Positions 46,960 through 57,932 are shown, counted from the stretch's first letter. The stretch: 64,000 nt of DNA from Georgfuchsia toluolica (GCF_907163265.1 NZ_CAJQUM010000001.1:2914001-2978000), one strand, 5' to 3'. Notes: generated by a model not told the origin, from the letters alone. Translations and numbers: made by a program.

Positions 46960-47241
46960 CTACTCCGTCGGCAACTGGCTGAACTCCACAAGTGGTTGAT
47001 TGGTGTCAACAAACTCTTCGACATAGACCTGATCGACGCGGGCCGCGGGTGGGCCGCTCCTGGCCCAATGAATCATCGCGGCGATCGCCTCGGCGCTACC
47101 GGCGATGACGGCTTCAACGCTGCCATCGCGGCGGTTGCGCACCCAGCCGCTGATGCCCAAGCGCCGCGCCGCGTTGACCATGTGATAGCGGAAACCGATG
47201 CCCTGAACGAGGCCGGTAATGACCAGGCGGCGTGCTTCCAC
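46960..47241 (-). CDS. acyP: Acylphosphatase
   Basis: This small enzyme hydrolyses carboxyl-phosphate bonds. The signature GLVQGIGFRYHMV with the catalytic arginine and the later GWVRNRRDGSVEAVIAG with the catalytic asparagine are present. Length of 93 residues is normal. It lies ten bases after metG, probably cotranscribed. The role in vivo is unclear for the family. Confidence 0.94.
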   Translation of the reverse strand: MEARRLVITGLVQGIGFRYHMVNAARRLGISGWVRNRRDGSVEAVIAGSAEAIAAMIHWARSGPPAARVDQVYVEEFVDTNQPLVEFSQLPTE

Positions 47242-47251
47242 TGGCGCTGTC

Positions 47252-49351
47252 CTATTTGACCTTCATGCCAGGCATGGCGCCGGAATCGGGCGAAAGCAGG
47301 TAGAGGCCACCGGTCTTGCCGCTTTCGTCGGAGGCGGCCAGCACCATGCCCTCGGATAGGCCGAACTTCATTTTGCGCGGCGCCAGATTGGCTACCATGA
47401 CGGTCAGGCGGCCTATCAGCGTCGCCGGGTCGTAGGCGGATTTGATGCCGGCGAATACCTGTCGCGGCTTTTCTTCACCAATGTCGAGGCTCAAGCGAAT
47501 CAGCTTGTCGGCGCCTTCGACATGCGCGGCATCGACAATCTTTGCCACGCGCAGATCGACCTTGGCGAAATCGTCGATGGAAATATGTGCGGTTTCCTGC
47601 ATTCTGTCCTCGCTGTTCTGCTGATGCTCGGCGTGGCGCTGTTGCGATTGCTGCTCTGGAGTCAGGGCCAGCGACTCGCGGTTGGCGGCGAGCAGTGCTT
47701 CGATCTGCTGCGCTTCGATACGGCTCATCAAGTGTTCGTAGACGTTGATCGGATGGCCGGGGTCAAGCAAATGGCCGGCATCAACCCAGCGCAGCGGCGC
47801 GATGTTGAGAAATTCTTCGGCGCGATGGGCCAGTTTCGGCAGCAGCGGTTTCAGGTAAATGGTCAGCAGCCGGAAGGCGTTGATGAGCATGGTGCACACA
47901 TAGTGCAGTTGCTCGGTCTTGTCAGGGTCTTTGGCCAGCACCCAGGGTTGATGGGTGTCGGTGTATTGATTTACCTGATCGGCCAGCGCCATGATGCGGC
48001 GCACCGCGCGGCCGTAGTCGCGTGCTTCGAAATGGCCGGCAATCTCGGCGGCCGATTCGCGCAGCCCCGGAAGTTCTGCGTCAAATCGTTCGCCGAGCTG
48101 GCGCCCGGGCATCAATTTACCGTTGAAGCGCTTGGCAATGAAGCCAGCGGCGCGGCTGGCGATGTTCACATATTTGCCGATCAGATCGCTATTCACACGC
48201 TGCACAAAATCGTCGAGGTTAAGGTCGAGGTCTTCCATGCTGCCGTTCAACTTGGCGGCGAAGTAGTAGCGCAGCCATTCCGGGTTGAGCCCCTGTTGCA
48301 GGTAGCTTTCGGCGGTGATGAAGGTGCCGCGCGACTTCGACATCTTCTGCCCATCCACGGTGAGGAAGCCGTGGGCGAAGATGCTGGTGGGCGTGCGATA
48401 ACCCGCGTGTTCGAGCATCGCCGGCCAGAACAGGGCGTGGAAATACAAAATGTCCTTGCCGATGAAGTGATAAAGCTCGGCTTGCGAGTCCTTGTTCCAG
48501 AAGGCGTCGAAGTCGAGGCCCTGCCTGGCGCAAAGATTCTGGAACGAGCCCATGTAGCCGATCGGTGCATCGAGCCAGACGTAGAAGTATTTGTCCTTCG
48601 TGCCGGGAATCTGGAAGCCGAAGTAGGGTGCGTCGCGCGAGATGTCCCAGTCGGTGAGTTTGTTTTCGCCTTCCGCGCCAAGCCATTCCTGCATCTTGTT
48701 GGCTGCCTCAAGTTGCAGGCGGTCGTCGCGCGTCCATCTGCGCAGGAAGCTCTGGCAGCGCGGATCGGACAGTTTGAAGAAGTAATGTTCCGACTTGCGC
48801 AGCTCGGGCTTGGCGCCTGAGACGGCGGAATAGGGGTTTTTCAGGTCGGTGGGCGCATAGGCGGCACCGCACACTTCGCACGAATCGCCGTACTGGTCTT
48901 TCGCGCCGCACATGGGACATTCGCCCTTGATGAAGCGGTCGGGCAGGAACATCTGCTTGAGCGGGTCATAGTACTGCTCGATGGCGCGGGCTTCGATCAG
49001 GTCCACAGCCTGTAGCCGGGCGTAGATATCTTCTGAGTAATGGCGGGTTTCGTCCGAGTGGGTCGAGTGGTAGTTGTCGAAGGCAACATGGAAACCGGCG
49101 AAATCCCGGCTGTGTTCCGTATGAACGCGGGCGATCAATGCTTCCGGCGTGATGCCCTCCTTCTCCGCGCGCAGCATGATCGGTGTGCCGTGGGTGTCGT
49201 CGGCACAGACGTAATGGCACTCATGCCCACGCATTTTCTGAAAGCGCACCCAGATATCGGTCTGGATATATTCGACCAGATGGCCGAGATGGATGGCGCC
49301 ATTGGCGTAGGGCAAGGCCGAAGTGACGAGGATTTTGCGCGGAGGAGTCAT
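47252..49351 (-). CDS. metG: Methionyl-tRNA synthetase
   Basis: This is a class I synthetase of 699 residues. HLGH in [12 protein letters not shown] is the HIGH motif and KMSKS in [13 protein letters not shown] is the second signature. A zinc knuckle [18 protein letters not shown] is inserted in the connecting domain. The C-terminal OB-fold tRNA-binding domain begins near [19 protein letters not shown]-rich linker joins it to the body. It is divergent from apbC. Confidence 0.97.
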   Translation of the reverse strand: MTPPRKILVTSALPYANGAIHLGHLVEYIQTDIWVRFQKMRGHECHYVCADDTHGTPIMLRAEKEGITPEALIARVHTEHSRDFAGFHVAFDNYHSTHSDETRHYSEDIYARLQAVDLIEARAIEQYYDPLKQMFLPDRFIKGECPMCGAKDQYGDSCEVCGAAYAPTDLKNPYSAVSGAKPELRKSEHYFFKLSDPRCQSFLRRWTRDDRLQLEAANKMQEWLGAEGENKLTDWDISRDAPYFGFQIPGTKDKYFYVWLDAPIGYMGSFQNLCARQGLDFDAFWNKDSQAELYHFIGKDILYFHALFWPAMLEHAGYRTPTSIFAHGFLTVDGQKMSKSRGTFITAESYLQQGLNPEWLRYYFAAKLNGSMEDLDLNLDDFVQRVNSDLIGKYVNIASRAAGFIAKRFNGKLMPGRQLGERFDAELPGLRESAAEIAGHFEARDYGRAVRRIMALADQVNQYTDTHQPWVLAKDPDKTEQLHYVCTMLINAFRLLTIYLKPLLPKLAHRAEEFLNIAPLRWVDAGHLLDPGHPINVYEHLMSRIEAQQIEALLAANRESLALTPEQQSQQRHAEHQQNSEDRMQETAHISIDDFAKVDLRVAKIVDAAHVEGADKLIRLSLDIGEEKPRQVFAGIKSAYDPATLIGRLTVMVANLAPRKMKFGLSEGMVLAASDESGKTGGLYLLSPDSGAMPGMKVK

Positions 49352-49450
49352 GGCGGGCAGGCGTGAAGGCAGGCACGAATTCTAGCAAACGTGTTGCTAT
49401 GGCCCTGGACGGCTATACTTACGAACCCCCCCCAATCAGAGAAAAGCATC

Positions 49451-50539
49451 ATGAGCATTTCCGAATCGCAAATTCAGTCCGCACTCAAGGAAGTCGTCGA
49501 TCCCAACACCGGCAAGGATTTCATCGCCAGCCGCAGCGCTAAAAATATCCGGATCGCTGGCAACGACGTCACACTCGACGTCGAACTCGGTTACCCGGCA
49601 AAAAGCCAGATCGAGAGCATCCGCAAACTGGTGGAAGACAAGTTGCGCGCCATCGAAGGTGTCGACAAGGCTTTCGCCAATGTCTATTCGAAAATCGTTT
49701 CTCATGCCGTGCAGCGTGGCGTCAAACTGATTCCGGGCGTGAAGAACATCGTTGCGGTGGCGTCGGGCAAAGGTGGCGTCGGCAAATCGACGACCGCCGT
49801 CAATCTGGCGCTGGCATTGGCCGCGGAGGGTGCGGCGGTCGGCATTCTCGATGCCGACATCTATGGCCCGTCGCTGCCCATGATGCTGGGCATCGAAGGA
49901 CAACCAGGGTCGAAAGACGGCAAAACCATCGAGCCGATGGAAGCACATGGCATGCAGGCAATGTCGATCGGTTTCCTTGTCGACAAGGATACGCCCATGG
50001 TCTGGCGCGGACCGATGGTGACTCAGGCCTTGCAGCAGTTGCTGAAAGATACGCAATGGCGCGATCTCGATTACCTCGTCGTGGATATGCCGCCTGGTAC
50101 GGGCGATATCCAGCTTACGCTGGCGCAGCAGGTACCAGTCACCGGTGCGGTGATCGTCACCACGCCGCAGGACATCGCGTTGCTCGATGCGATGAAGGGG
50201 CTGAAAATGTTCGAGAAGGTCGGTATTCCCATCCTCGGCATCGTCGAAAACATGAGCACCCATATCTGTTCCAACTGCGGGCACGAAGAACATATCTTCG
50301 GCAGCGGTGGTGCCTCGCGCTTGGCACGGGACAATGCAGTCGAGTTGCTCGGCGCGCTGCCGCTGGACATTCATATCCGCGAACAGACCGACAGCGGCAA
50401 GCCCACCGTGATAGCCGATCCGCAAGGGCGTGTGGCGGAGATATACCGCGGGATTGCAAGACAAGTGGCGATCAGGATTGCCGAGCGGGCCAAGGACATG
50501 ACGTCGAAGTTCCCAAGCATTGTTGTGCAGAACACTTAA
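49451..50539 (+). CDS. apbC: Iron-sulfur cluster carrier ATPase (Mrp/ApbC)
   Basis: This is a P-loop ATPase of the Mrp/NBP35 class that binds and passes on [4Fe-4S] clusters. An N-terminal DUF59-type domain (QIQSALKEVVDPNTGKDF) precedes the deviant Walker A GKGGVGKSTTAVN. The cluster cysteines are in HICSNCGHEEHIFG. The ATG at 49451 begins MSISESQ; upstream in-frame sequence is atypical. Length 362 residues. Confidence 0.95.
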   Translation: MSISESQIQSALKEVVDPNTGKDFIASRSAKNIRIAGNDVTLDVELGYPAKSQIESIRKLVEDKLRAIEGVDKAFANVYSKIVSHAVQRGVKLIPGVKNIVAVASGKGGVGKSTTAVNLALALAAEGAAVGILDADIYGPSLPMMLGIEGQPGSKDGKTIEPMEAHGMQAMSIGFLVDKDTPMVWRGPMVTQALQQLLKDTQWRDLDYLVVDMPPGTGDIQLTLAQQVPVTGAVIVTTPQDIALLDAMKGLKMFEKVGIPILGIVENMSTHICSNCGHEEHIFGSGGASRLARDNAVELLGALPLDIHIREQTDSGKPTVIADPQGRVAEIYRGIARQVAIRIAERAKDMTSKFPSIVVQNT

Positions 50540-50777
50540 TGCTCACCGGAGGATAACGGCACTCTTGAGGATGCAATGCCGCAAAGTCAAATTGAACGCC
50601 TCCACTCCAGCCCCGCCCCGGGGCGGGGCGACTGATTGGCTCGGTTCGCTCGATTTAAACAAATCGCTTCGTTTAACGTTCTTTTACGCAATAAACCCTC
50701 GTTTGTGGTGTAATTCCGCCCTCTTTTCAGCAAACGCCCCCGCCGGACGGGGGCGTTGCCTTTCAGCGGGGTAGGCA
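50540..50777. other. Intergenic region before dcd with two GC hairpins
   Basis: Two strong hairpins are present: CCCCGCCCC-GGGGCGGGG (50611-50628), a perfect palindrome, and AACGCCCCCG-CCGGA-CGGGGGCGTT (50733-50757) just upstream of dcd. The first may end apbC; the second lies 20 bases before the dcd start and could affect its translation. No gene or tRNA is seen. Confidence 0.6.
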
Positions 50778-51344
50778 ATGACGATCAAGTCGGACAAATG
50801 GATTCGCCGCATGGTCGAACAGCACGGCATGATCGAGCCTTTTGAGCCGTCGCTGGTGCGTGAAGTGGATGGCCACAAGATTGTGTCCTATGGCACGTCA
50901 AGCTACGGCTATGACATTCGCTGTGCCAACGATTTCCGCGTATTCACCAACATCAACTCGACCATCGTCGATCCGAAAAATTTCGATCCGAATTCCTTTG
51001 TCGAGATGAACGGCGACTATTGCATCATCCCGCCCAATTCTTTCGCGCTGGCCCGCACCGTCGAATACTTCCGCATTCCGCGCAGCGTGCTCACCGTCTG
51101 CCTCGGCAAAAGTACGTATGCGCGTTGTGGCATCATCGTCAATGTCACGCCGTTCGAGCCGGAGTGGGAAGGCTATGTGACGCTGGAATTTTCCAACACC
51201 ACGCCGCTGCCGGCGAAGATCTACGCCCGCGAAGGCTGCGCCCAGGTGCTGTTCTTTGAGTCCGACGAAGTCTGCGAAACGTCGTATAAGGATCGCGGCG
51301 GCAAGTACCAGGGGCAGACCGGCGTGACATTGCCGAAAATCTAG
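50778..51344 (+). CDS. dcd: dCTP deaminase
   Basis: Dcd deaminates dCTP to dUTP, feeding thymidylate synthesis (thyA lies 3 kb away). The 188-residue protein keeps [37 protein letters not shown] and the catalytic E in [26 protein letters not shown] precedes the ATG. Length and motifs are typical. Confidence 0.97.
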   Translation: MTIKSDKWIRRMVEQHGMIEPFEPSLVREVDGHKIVSYGTSSYGYDIRCANDFRVFTNINSTIVDPKNFDPNSFVEMNGDYCIIPPNSFALARTVEYFRIPRSVLTVCLGKSTYARCGIIVNVTPFEPEWEGYVTLEFSNTTPLPAKIYAREGCAQVLFFESDEVCETSYKDRGGKYQGQTGVTLPKI

Positions 51345-51376
51345 CCCTAGCGCCTAGCTTTCAACCATTATCGTAG

Positions 51377-51397
51377 CGACCCGCCATGCGCGGGTCG
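51377..51397 (+). terminator. Hairpin between dcd and the decarboxylase gene
   Basis: CGACCCGC-CATGC-GCGGGTCG is an eight-base stem followed shortly by CTTTTC. It probably ends dcd; the decarboxylase ribosome site AGGAG lies 10 bases further. Confidence 0.65.
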
Positions 51398-51417
51398 TCG
51401 CTTTTCAGGAGTTCACC

Positions 51418-53666
51418 ATGCGCTTTCATTTCCCGATCATCATTATCGACGAAGACTTCCGTTCCGAGAATGCGTCCGGACTCGGTATTCGCGCGCTGGC
51501 TGAAGCCATCGAGAAGGAAGGCATGGATGTGCTCGGCGTCACGAGTTACGGTGATCTGTCATCGTTCGCGCAACAGCAGTCGCGCGCCTCGGCCTTTATC
51601 CTGTCGATTGACGACGAAGAATTCACGCCCGGCCCGGAACTCGATCCAGCGGTGCTGAATCTGCGCAACTTCGTCGAGGAAATCCGCTACAAGAACGCCG
51701 AGATTCCGATTTTCCTGCATGGCGAAACGCGCACCAGCCGCCATATTCCGAACGACATCCTGCGCGAGCTGCACGGCTTCATTCACATGTACGAGGACAC
51801 GCCGGAGTTCATCGCGCGGCATGTGGTGCGCGAGGCGAAAACCTATCTCGATTCGCTGCCGCCGCCCTTCTTCCGCGCCCTGGTGCACTATGCGGGGATG
51901 GTTCCTACTCCTGGCACTGCCCCGGCCACTCCGGCGGCGTCGCTTTTTTGAAGAGCCCGGTGGGGCAGATGTTCCACCAGTTCTTTGGCGAGAACATGCT
52001 GCGTGCCGATGTCTGCAATGCGGTGGAAGAACTCGGCCAACTGCTTGACCACACCGGCCCCATTGCGGCATCCGAGCGCAATGCGGCGCGCATTTTCAAC
52101 AGCGACCACCTCTACTTCGTCACCAACGGCACCTCGACCTCGAACAAGATCGTCTGGCATTCCACTGTGGCGCCGGGCGATGTGGTGATCGTCGATCGCA
52201 ACTGTCACAAGTCGGTGCTGCACGCGATCATGATGACTGGTGCAATCCCGGTCTTCCTGATGCCGACGCGCAACCACTTCGGCATCATCGGCCCGATTCC
52301 GAAGAGCGAGTTCATATGGGAGAGCATCCGGAAGAAGATTGCCGCCCACCCTTTCGCCAGCAAGGTGAAGGGCAAGCCGCGCGTGTTGACCATTACGCAG
52401 AGTACCTACGATGGCATTCTCTACAACGTCGAGGAAATCAAGGAAATGCTCGACGGCAGAATCGACACCTTGCATTTCGACGAGGCCTGGCTGCCGCATG
52501 CGGCATTCCACGATTTCTACGGCGATTATCACGCCATGGGCGCAGACCGTCCGCGCTGCAAGGAGTCGATGATTTTCTCAACCCAGTCCACGCACAAGCT
52601 GCTGGCCGGTTTGAGTCAGGCTTCACAAATCCTGGTGCAGGACGCCGAGAACAACAAGCTCGACCGCGACGTGTTCAATGAGGCCTATCTGATGCACACC
52701 TCGACCTCGCCGCAGTATGCGATCATCGCTTCCTGCGACGTCGCCGCGGCGATGATGGAAGAACCGGGCGGTCCGGCGCTGGTTGGCGAGTCGATTGCCG
52801 AGGCGCTTGATTTCCGCCGCGCCATGCGCAAGGTGGACGAGGAGTGGGGCGCCGACTGGTGGTTCAAGGTGTGGGGCCCGAAGGATCTCTCCGAAGAAGG
52901 CATCGAGGAACGCGAAGCATGGATGCTCAAGGCCGGCGAGCCCTGGCACGGCTTTGGCAATATCGCCGAGGGCTTCAACCTGCTCGACCCGATCAAGGCC
53001 ACCGTCATCACGCCGGGGCTCGATATTGATGGCGACTTTGCCGACGACTTCGGTATCCCCGCCGCCATCGTCACCAAGTATCTTGCCGAGCACGGGGTCA
53101 TCGTCGAGAAATGCGGTCTCTACTCGTTCTTCATTATGTTCACCATCGGTATCACCAAGGGCCGCTGGAACACGCTGGTGACCGCGCTGCAGCAATTCAA
53201 GGACGACTACGACAAGAACCACCCGCTGTGGAAGATGTTGCCCGAATTTGTCGCCAAGCATCCGCGTTACGAACGCATCGGCTTGAAGGATTTGTGCGGC
53301 GAGATCCACGGCGTCTACAAGAAGAAGGACATTGCACGCCTGACCACTGAGATGTATCTGTCGGACATGGTGCCGGCGATGCGCCCGTCCGATGCCTTCG
53401 CCAAAATGGCGCACCGTGAGATCGAGCGCGTGACCATCGACCAACTCGAAGGCCGCGTAACTGCGGTGCTGCTGACGCCCTACCCGCCGGGTATTCCACT
53501 ACTGATCCCGGGCGAATGCTTCAATGCCACCATCGTGCGCTACCTGCAGTTTGCGCGCGAATTCAACGAACGCTTCCCCGGCTTCGAGACTGATATCCAC
53601 GGTCTGGTGAAGGATGGGAAGAACGGCAAGGTGGATTACTATGTCGACTGCGTTCTGCGCTCGTAG
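51418..53666 (+). pseudogene. Basic amino acid decarboxylase (Arg/Lys/Orn type), frameshifted
   Basis: This is a PLP-dependent fold-III-like decarboxylase of about 750 residues in two frames. The first part (51418-51951) is the wing domain ending PPFFRALVHYAG; the second (from about 51900 in the other frame) has the PLP domain with the lysine in STQSTHKLLAGL. Inserting one G in the GGGG run at 51894-51897 restores the conserved text DGSYSWHCPGHSGGVAFLKSP across the junction. A one-base deletion, real or a sequencing artefact, is the simplest cause. The exact substrate (arginine, lysine or ornithine) is not determined. The end overlaps convergent folA by 28 bases. Confidence 0.9.
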
Positions 53667-54136
53667 GTGACGAAGGCATAGTCGAAGCTGGAGGCAGAGC
53701 GATGTCGCTCGCGAATGGTCTCGCGCCAGGTAATGCGGTCGACATCCGGGAAATGCGTATCCCCGGCGAAGTCGGCGTCGAGTTCTGTTAGCTGTAAACG
53801 GTCGGCAAGCGGCAATGCCAGGCGATAGATTTCTGCGCCACCGATCACGAAAAGTTCTTCCGCATCGTTCGCCAAGTGGAGAGCGCCTTCCAGTGAATTG
53901 ACGACCGTCGCGCCTGCGGCGTGATAGGCTGCGTCGCGCGTGATGACGATGTTATGCCGCCCCGGCAATGGCTGCCCCAGCGATTCCCAGGTCTTGCGTC
54001 CCATCACGATGGGATGACCGGTGGTCAGGGCCTTGAAATGTTTGAGGTCCTCCGGCAAGCGCCAGGGAAGCGTGTTGTTGCGACCGATGATGCCATTGCG
54101 AGCGACGGCAGCAATAAGTGTCAACAACGGTTTCAC
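53639..54136 (-). CDS. folA: Dihydrofolate reductase
   Basis: FolA reduces dihydrofolate to tetrahydrofolate with NADPH. The 165-residue protein keeps IAAVARNGIIGRNNTLPWRLPEDLKHFK, VMGRKTWESLG and the ELFVIGGAEIYRLAL loop. The start is GTG at 54136, one base after the thyA stop, so synthesis is coupled with thymidylate synthase, which makes the dihydrofolate substrate. Confidence 0.97.
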   Translation of the reverse strand: MKPLLTLIAAVARNGIIGRNNTLPWRLPEDLKHFKALTTGHPIVMGRKTWESLGQPLPGRHNIVITRDAAYHAAGATVVNSLEGALHLANDAEELFVIGGAEIYRLALPLADRLQLTELDADFAGDTHFPDVDRITWRETIRERHRSASSFDYAFVTYERRTQST

Positions 54137-54137
54137 G

Positions 54138-54932
54138 CTATACGGCTACCGGTGCGGCAATATGCGGATGCGGTTGGTAGCCTTCGAGCGTGAAATCCTC
54201 GAAGCGGAAACCGAAGATGTCCTTGATCCCGGGGTTGAGCTTCATGGTTGGTAGCGCGCGCGGCTCGCGCTGCAACTGCTTTTCCGACTGCTCGATGTGG
54301 TTCGAGTAGATATGTGCATCGCCAAGCGTATGCACAAATTCGCCGGGGCTTAAGTCGCAGACCTGTGCGATCATCAGTGTCAGCAAGGCATACGAAGCGA
54401 TGTTGAAAGGCACGCCGAGAAAAATGTCGGCACTGCGCTGATAGAGTTGGCAGGACAGTTTTCTGTTCGCGACATAGAACTGGAACAAGGCATGGCAGGG
54501 CGGCAATTTCATTTTGTCGACCTCACCGGGATTCCATGCGGTGACCATGTGCCGCCGCGAATCCGGGTTGCGCTTGATCCCTGCGATGAGTTGCGTAATC
54601 TGGTCGACACTTTTCCCGTCTGCCGTTTCCCAGCGCCGCCACTGCTTGCCGTAGACCGGCCCAAGGTCGCCGTTTTCGTCGGCCCATTCGTCCCAAATGC
54701 GTACTCCGTTTTCCTGGAGGTAGCGGATGTTGGTATCGCCCTGCAGGAACCACAGCAACTCGTGGATGATGGAGCGCGTGTGCAGTTTCTTCGTCGTCAG
54801 CAGCGGGAAGCCTTTGGCGAGATCGAAGCGCATCTGCCAGCCGAACACCGAACGCGTGCCGGTGCCGGTGCGGTCGTTTTTCACGTTGCCATGCTGCAGC
54901 ACATGGCGCATCAGGTCGAGGTATTGCCGCAT
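54138..54932 (-). CDS. thyA: Thymidylate synthase
   Basis: ThyA methylates dUMP to dTMP using methylene-THF. The catalytic cysteine is in [12 protein letters not shown], followed by [26 protein letters not shown] and the HIYSNHIEQ nucleotide-binding loop. Length of 264 residues is normal. It precedes folA in the classic thyA-folA order. Confidence 0.98.
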   Translation of the reverse strand: MRQYLDLMRHVLQHGNVKNDRTGTGTRSVFGWQMRFDLAKGFPLLTTKKLHTRSIIHELLWFLQGDTNIRYLQENGVRIWDEWADENGDLGPVYGKQWRRWETADGKSVDQITQLIAGIKRNPDSRRHMVTAWNPGEVDKMKLPPCHALFQFYVANRKLSCQLYQRSADIFLGVPFNIASYALLTLMIAQVCDLSPGEFVHTLGDAHIYSNHIEQSEKQLQREPRALPTMKLNPGIKDIFGFRFEDFTLEGYQPHPHIAAPVAV

Positions 54933-54988
54933 TGGGGGTGGGTTCGATGCGAACGCTATAATCTTTGCGCCATTCTAAAGGAAAGCTC

Positions 54989-56440
54989 ATGTCACCCGCC
55001 ACACTATCGCTCCACGGTCTGTTTCAAGCCGATCGCTTCCTGCAGCATTCGCACGCCTTGCTGTTGCTGCCCATGGGCAAGACTCTGCCTGAGAACATGC
55101 CAGCGCGCAGCCAGTGGCTGGCAATGCTGAAACGCCGCGACAGCAAGCTATCCGACTTGGCCAAAACGCCGCTGGCACTGGACTTGCCGAATGGCGGCCG
55201 GCTGGCATGCGCGATGATCGATCCCGCCAAGTCGCGCTTCGAACGCCTGACCCTGTTGCGCAAGGCTGTCATGCTGTTGCTTGACGAAACGCCCGACGAG
55301 TTGTCCATCGGTGTCTATGACAATGATCTGGATGTTGTCCGCGACGCGGCCTATGTTGCCCTCCTCAATGGCGCGCTTTTACCGGTTCGTAAAAAGAAGC
55401 CCGGAAAGCAGTTGAGCAAGGTCCATGTATTCGGTGCGACCAGGGAGAACGATTTCAGTGCCGTATCCACCCTGGCGCGGGGGAATCTGCTGGCGCGGGA
55501 ACTCACTGCACTGCCACCCAATGAACTGACGCCGGCCAGCTATCGGCGACGCATCCGCGAACTGGCCAAATCCTCGGGCTGGAGCATCGAGGAATATGAC
55601 TACAAGCGCCTGAAGAAAATAGGAGCAGGCGCCTTTTGTGCCGTGGCTCAGGGCTCCGATCACGAGGATGCCGCCATCGTGCATTTGCGTTGGCAGCCGA
55701 AGGGCGCCGGGAAAAGCATCGCCCTCGTTGGCAAGGGCATCTGTTTCGACACCGGCGGCCACAACCTGAAGCCGGCGCGTTACATGGCAGGCATGCACGA
55801 GGACATGAACGGTTCAGCCGTAGTGCTGGGACTATTGCAGACGATCGCGGCGCTCAAGCTGACGGTGGCCGTGGATGCCTGGCTGGCAATCGCGCACAAT
55901 CACCTCTCGCCCAAAGCCTACACGCAGAACTCGGTCGTGAAGGCGCTCAATGGCACGACTATCGAGATCGTGCATACCGATGCCGAGGGGCGCATGGTGC
56001 TGGCCGATACCTTGACGTTGGCGGCAAAAAACAAGCCGCAACTGATGATCGATTTCGCCACGCTCACGGGCAGCATGCACGCTGCGCTGGGCAGCCGTTA
56101 TAGTGGCATATTTGCAACCACTGACGTGTTGGGCCGGATGGCGGTCGATGCCGGACGCCAAAGCGGCGAACGGGTCTGTCTGTTTCCGTTCGATGAGGAC
56201 TACGAACCGGCGCTCGATTCCAAAGTTGCCGACATCAAGCAATGCACCCTGGAAGGGGAGGCCGACCACATTCTTGCCGCCCGCTTCCTGAACAAATTCA
56301 CCGATGATCGCCCCTGGCTGCACGTCGATCTTTCCGCCTCCAGTTGTACTGGCGGATTGGGCGCCGCAGCCACCGACCTCACCGGCTTTGGCGTTGCATG
56401 GGGGATTCACTTCCTGCAGCGCTGGCTGCATGGTGAATAA
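54989..56440 (+). CDS. Leucyl aminopeptidase family (M17) protein
   Basis: This is a dizinc/manganese aminopeptidase. The C-terminal catalytic domain shows VGKGICFDTGGHNLKPARYMAGMHEDMNGSA, the metal-binding HTDAEGRMVLADTL (normally NTDAEGR) and FATLTGSMHAALGSRYSG. AAAGGA lies before the ATG at 54989 and TATAAT at 54957-54962 is a likely -10. The M17 signature is NTDAEGRL; here N is H, a change within the family range. Length 483 residues. Confidence 0.9.
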   Translation: MSPATLSLHGLFQADRFLQHSHALLLLPMGKTLPENMPARSQWLAMLKRRDSKLSDLAKTPLALDLPNGGRLACAMIDPAKSRFERLTLLRKAVMLLLDETPDELSIGVYDNDLDVVRDAAYVALLNGALLPVRKKKPGKQLSKVHVFGATRENDFSAVSTLARGNLLARELTALPPNELTPASYRRRIRELAKSSGWSIEEYDYKRLKKIGAGAFCAVAQGSDHEDAAIVHLRWQPKGAGKSIALVGKGICFDTGGHNLKPARYMAGMHEDMNGSAVVLGLLQTIAALKLTVAVDAWLAIAHNHLSPKAYTQNSVVKALNGTTIEIVHTDAEGRMVLADTLTLAAKNKPQLMIDFATLTGSMHAALGSRYSGIFATTDVLGRMAVDAGRQSGERVCLFPFDEDYEPALDSKVADIKQCTLEGEADHILAARFLNKFTDDRPWLHVDLSASSCTGGLGAAATDLTGFGVAWGIHFLQRWLHGE

Positions 56441-56441
56441 A

Positions 56442-57932
56442 ATGCTCAGAATTTTTTCAGGCAAATCGGATCATCCCCTCGCTGATACGAAATCGGCGCG
56501 TGAACTGTTCGACCGCCTGATTGGCTCGGATCCTTTTGAAGCCCTTGATGAAATTGATTCATGGCTGGAGTCGGTCAGCGGAGACGAAGAAATAAAACCG
56601 CAGCGGCGTGTCAATGTGCTGTTTGAACTCGACGATATCGGCACTGCGGCGGCGCGCAAGCTGACCCGGGGATTTCTGGCCAAATCCGGTAGCGGCCACG
56701 GCCAAAGCCGGAACTACAAGCTGTGGCAGACCGCCTGCAAGTTCTGGCGGCAACTGGCCGCCAGCTATGGGGGCTGGCTGGACCAGTTTGAAGCCAACAA
56801 GAAGCTGCGCGAGGAAATGCGCGCGACGTTGCCCATGATGCAAATGCGCTTGCTGCGCGCCTACAGCGGCTGCCTCAAGTGGGAAAAATTCCGCTATGGG
56901 TCGCTTGATCCCGACTTGTGGTTGAGCGCGGGCAGGCTTTATCTGGAGGCGGAGAAGAACCGCTGGCTGGAGAAAAAACTGGCGCTTGGCGATGGCACTT
57001 CAACGACGATTGCGGCGGAATATCTGCGATTGTTACTGTTCCATGCGGCGTCGATGGATCGCCTTCAGCCGCTGGAAATCGAACTTGCCGAACAATTGCT
57101 GTCGCATTTTCTACCTGCATTTTCCTTGACGGCACAGGTGAGACCCGAAAACGTATATTGGGTCGATGCGGCAAAGCCCCTGCCGCCAACGCGACTCGCC
57201 AAGCTGCCCGGGCTTGCGCCGACGCTGCGCTTCTTCGCCACGGCCAATGCATGTTCGGCGATAGAGGCATTGTGCAACGAGATTTCCCAGCGGCAAACAG
57301 TGCCAAACGAACTCGTGCTCAATCAGCAATTCCCGGTAGCCACGGTGATTGCCGTATTGCGGCACCTCGCTGCTTTCTGCGCGCCGCAACCACCGGTACG
57401 TTCGCATGTGCGGCATCAGGTGAAATCCAGAATACGGGCGGTGGATGGATTTCAGGCCGTTTTTGCCACACTGCGCGGCGACGATGCTATTAGCATTTTC
57501 TGGACGGTAGAAGATGTAAGCGAAGGCGGGATGCGGACGCGGGCAGAAATGACGGACTATGAGGGACTGGGTATTGGTGCGCTGGTGGCAATGTACCCGG
57601 AGGGCGGGGACTACTGGCTGATCGGTATCGTACGCCGCATCGATCGTGAAAACCGGACTCAGGGCAACATCGGCATCGAGACCGTGGGTAGGGCCCCCAT
57701 CGCGGTGGACATTGACAGTGAAGGCCTGAAAGGGGAAGGCTTGCTGCTGGATTCGGCGCTCAACGCGAGTGAGATGACTTCGCTGGTCGTGTCTCCGGGG
57801 ATCTGGCAGGACTCCAGACCATTGACTTTCGTGCACGGTGGGCAACATTACCGGCTGCGGCCACAGGAAGAACGGTATCGTGGCAATGATTACGTCATCG
57901 GGTGCTACTGGGTAGATGTCCTGGCGGCCTAG
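56442..57932 (+). CDS. Conserved protein with PilZ-like C-terminal domain
   Basis: A cytosolic protein of about 496 residues with no known N-terminal domain. Near residue 365 a PilZ-type pattern occurs: RSHVR (RxxxR) and about 35 residues later DVSEGG (DxSxxG), the cyclic di-GMP contact motifs. A beta-rich end follows (LVAMYPEGGDYWLIGIVRRI). Start ATG at 56442 follows the aminopeptidase stop by one base; an alternative is 56430. The N-terminal part is helical and contains leucine- and tryptophan-rich segments. It may be a c-di-GMP effector, possibly linked with the GGDEF protein; this is inference. Confidence 0.72.
   Translation: MLRIFSGKSDHPLADTKSARELFDRLIGSDPFEALDEIDSWLESVSGDEEIKPQRRVNVLFELDDIGTAAARKLTRGFLAKSGSGHGQSRNYKLWQTACKFWRQLAASYGGWLDQFEANKKLREEMRATLPMMQMRLLRAYSGCLKWEKFRYGSLDPDLWLSAGRLYLEAEKNRWLEKKLALGDGTSTTIAAEYLRLLLFHAASMDRLQPLEIELAEQLLSHFLPAFSLTAQVRPENVYWVDAAKPLPPTRLAKLPGLAPTLRFFATANACSAIEALCNEISQRQTVPNELVLNQQFPVATVIAVLRHLAAFCAPQPPVRSHVRHQVKSRIRAVDGFQAVFATLRGDDAISIFWTVEDVSEGGMRTRAEMTDYEGLGIGALVAMYPEGGDYWLIGIVRRIDRENRTQGNIGIETVGRAPIAVDIDSEGLKGEGLLLDSALNASEMTSLVVSPGIWQDSRPLTFVHGGQHYRLRPQEERYRGNDYVIGCYWVDVLAA

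Noticed and set aside
51930-51955. Programmed -1 frameshift at the T-run before TGA in the decarboxylase
   Set aside because: Slippage there would leave out the conserved DGSYSWHCPGHSGG segment, and the slip site is not a proper heptamer; one missing G upstream explains all.
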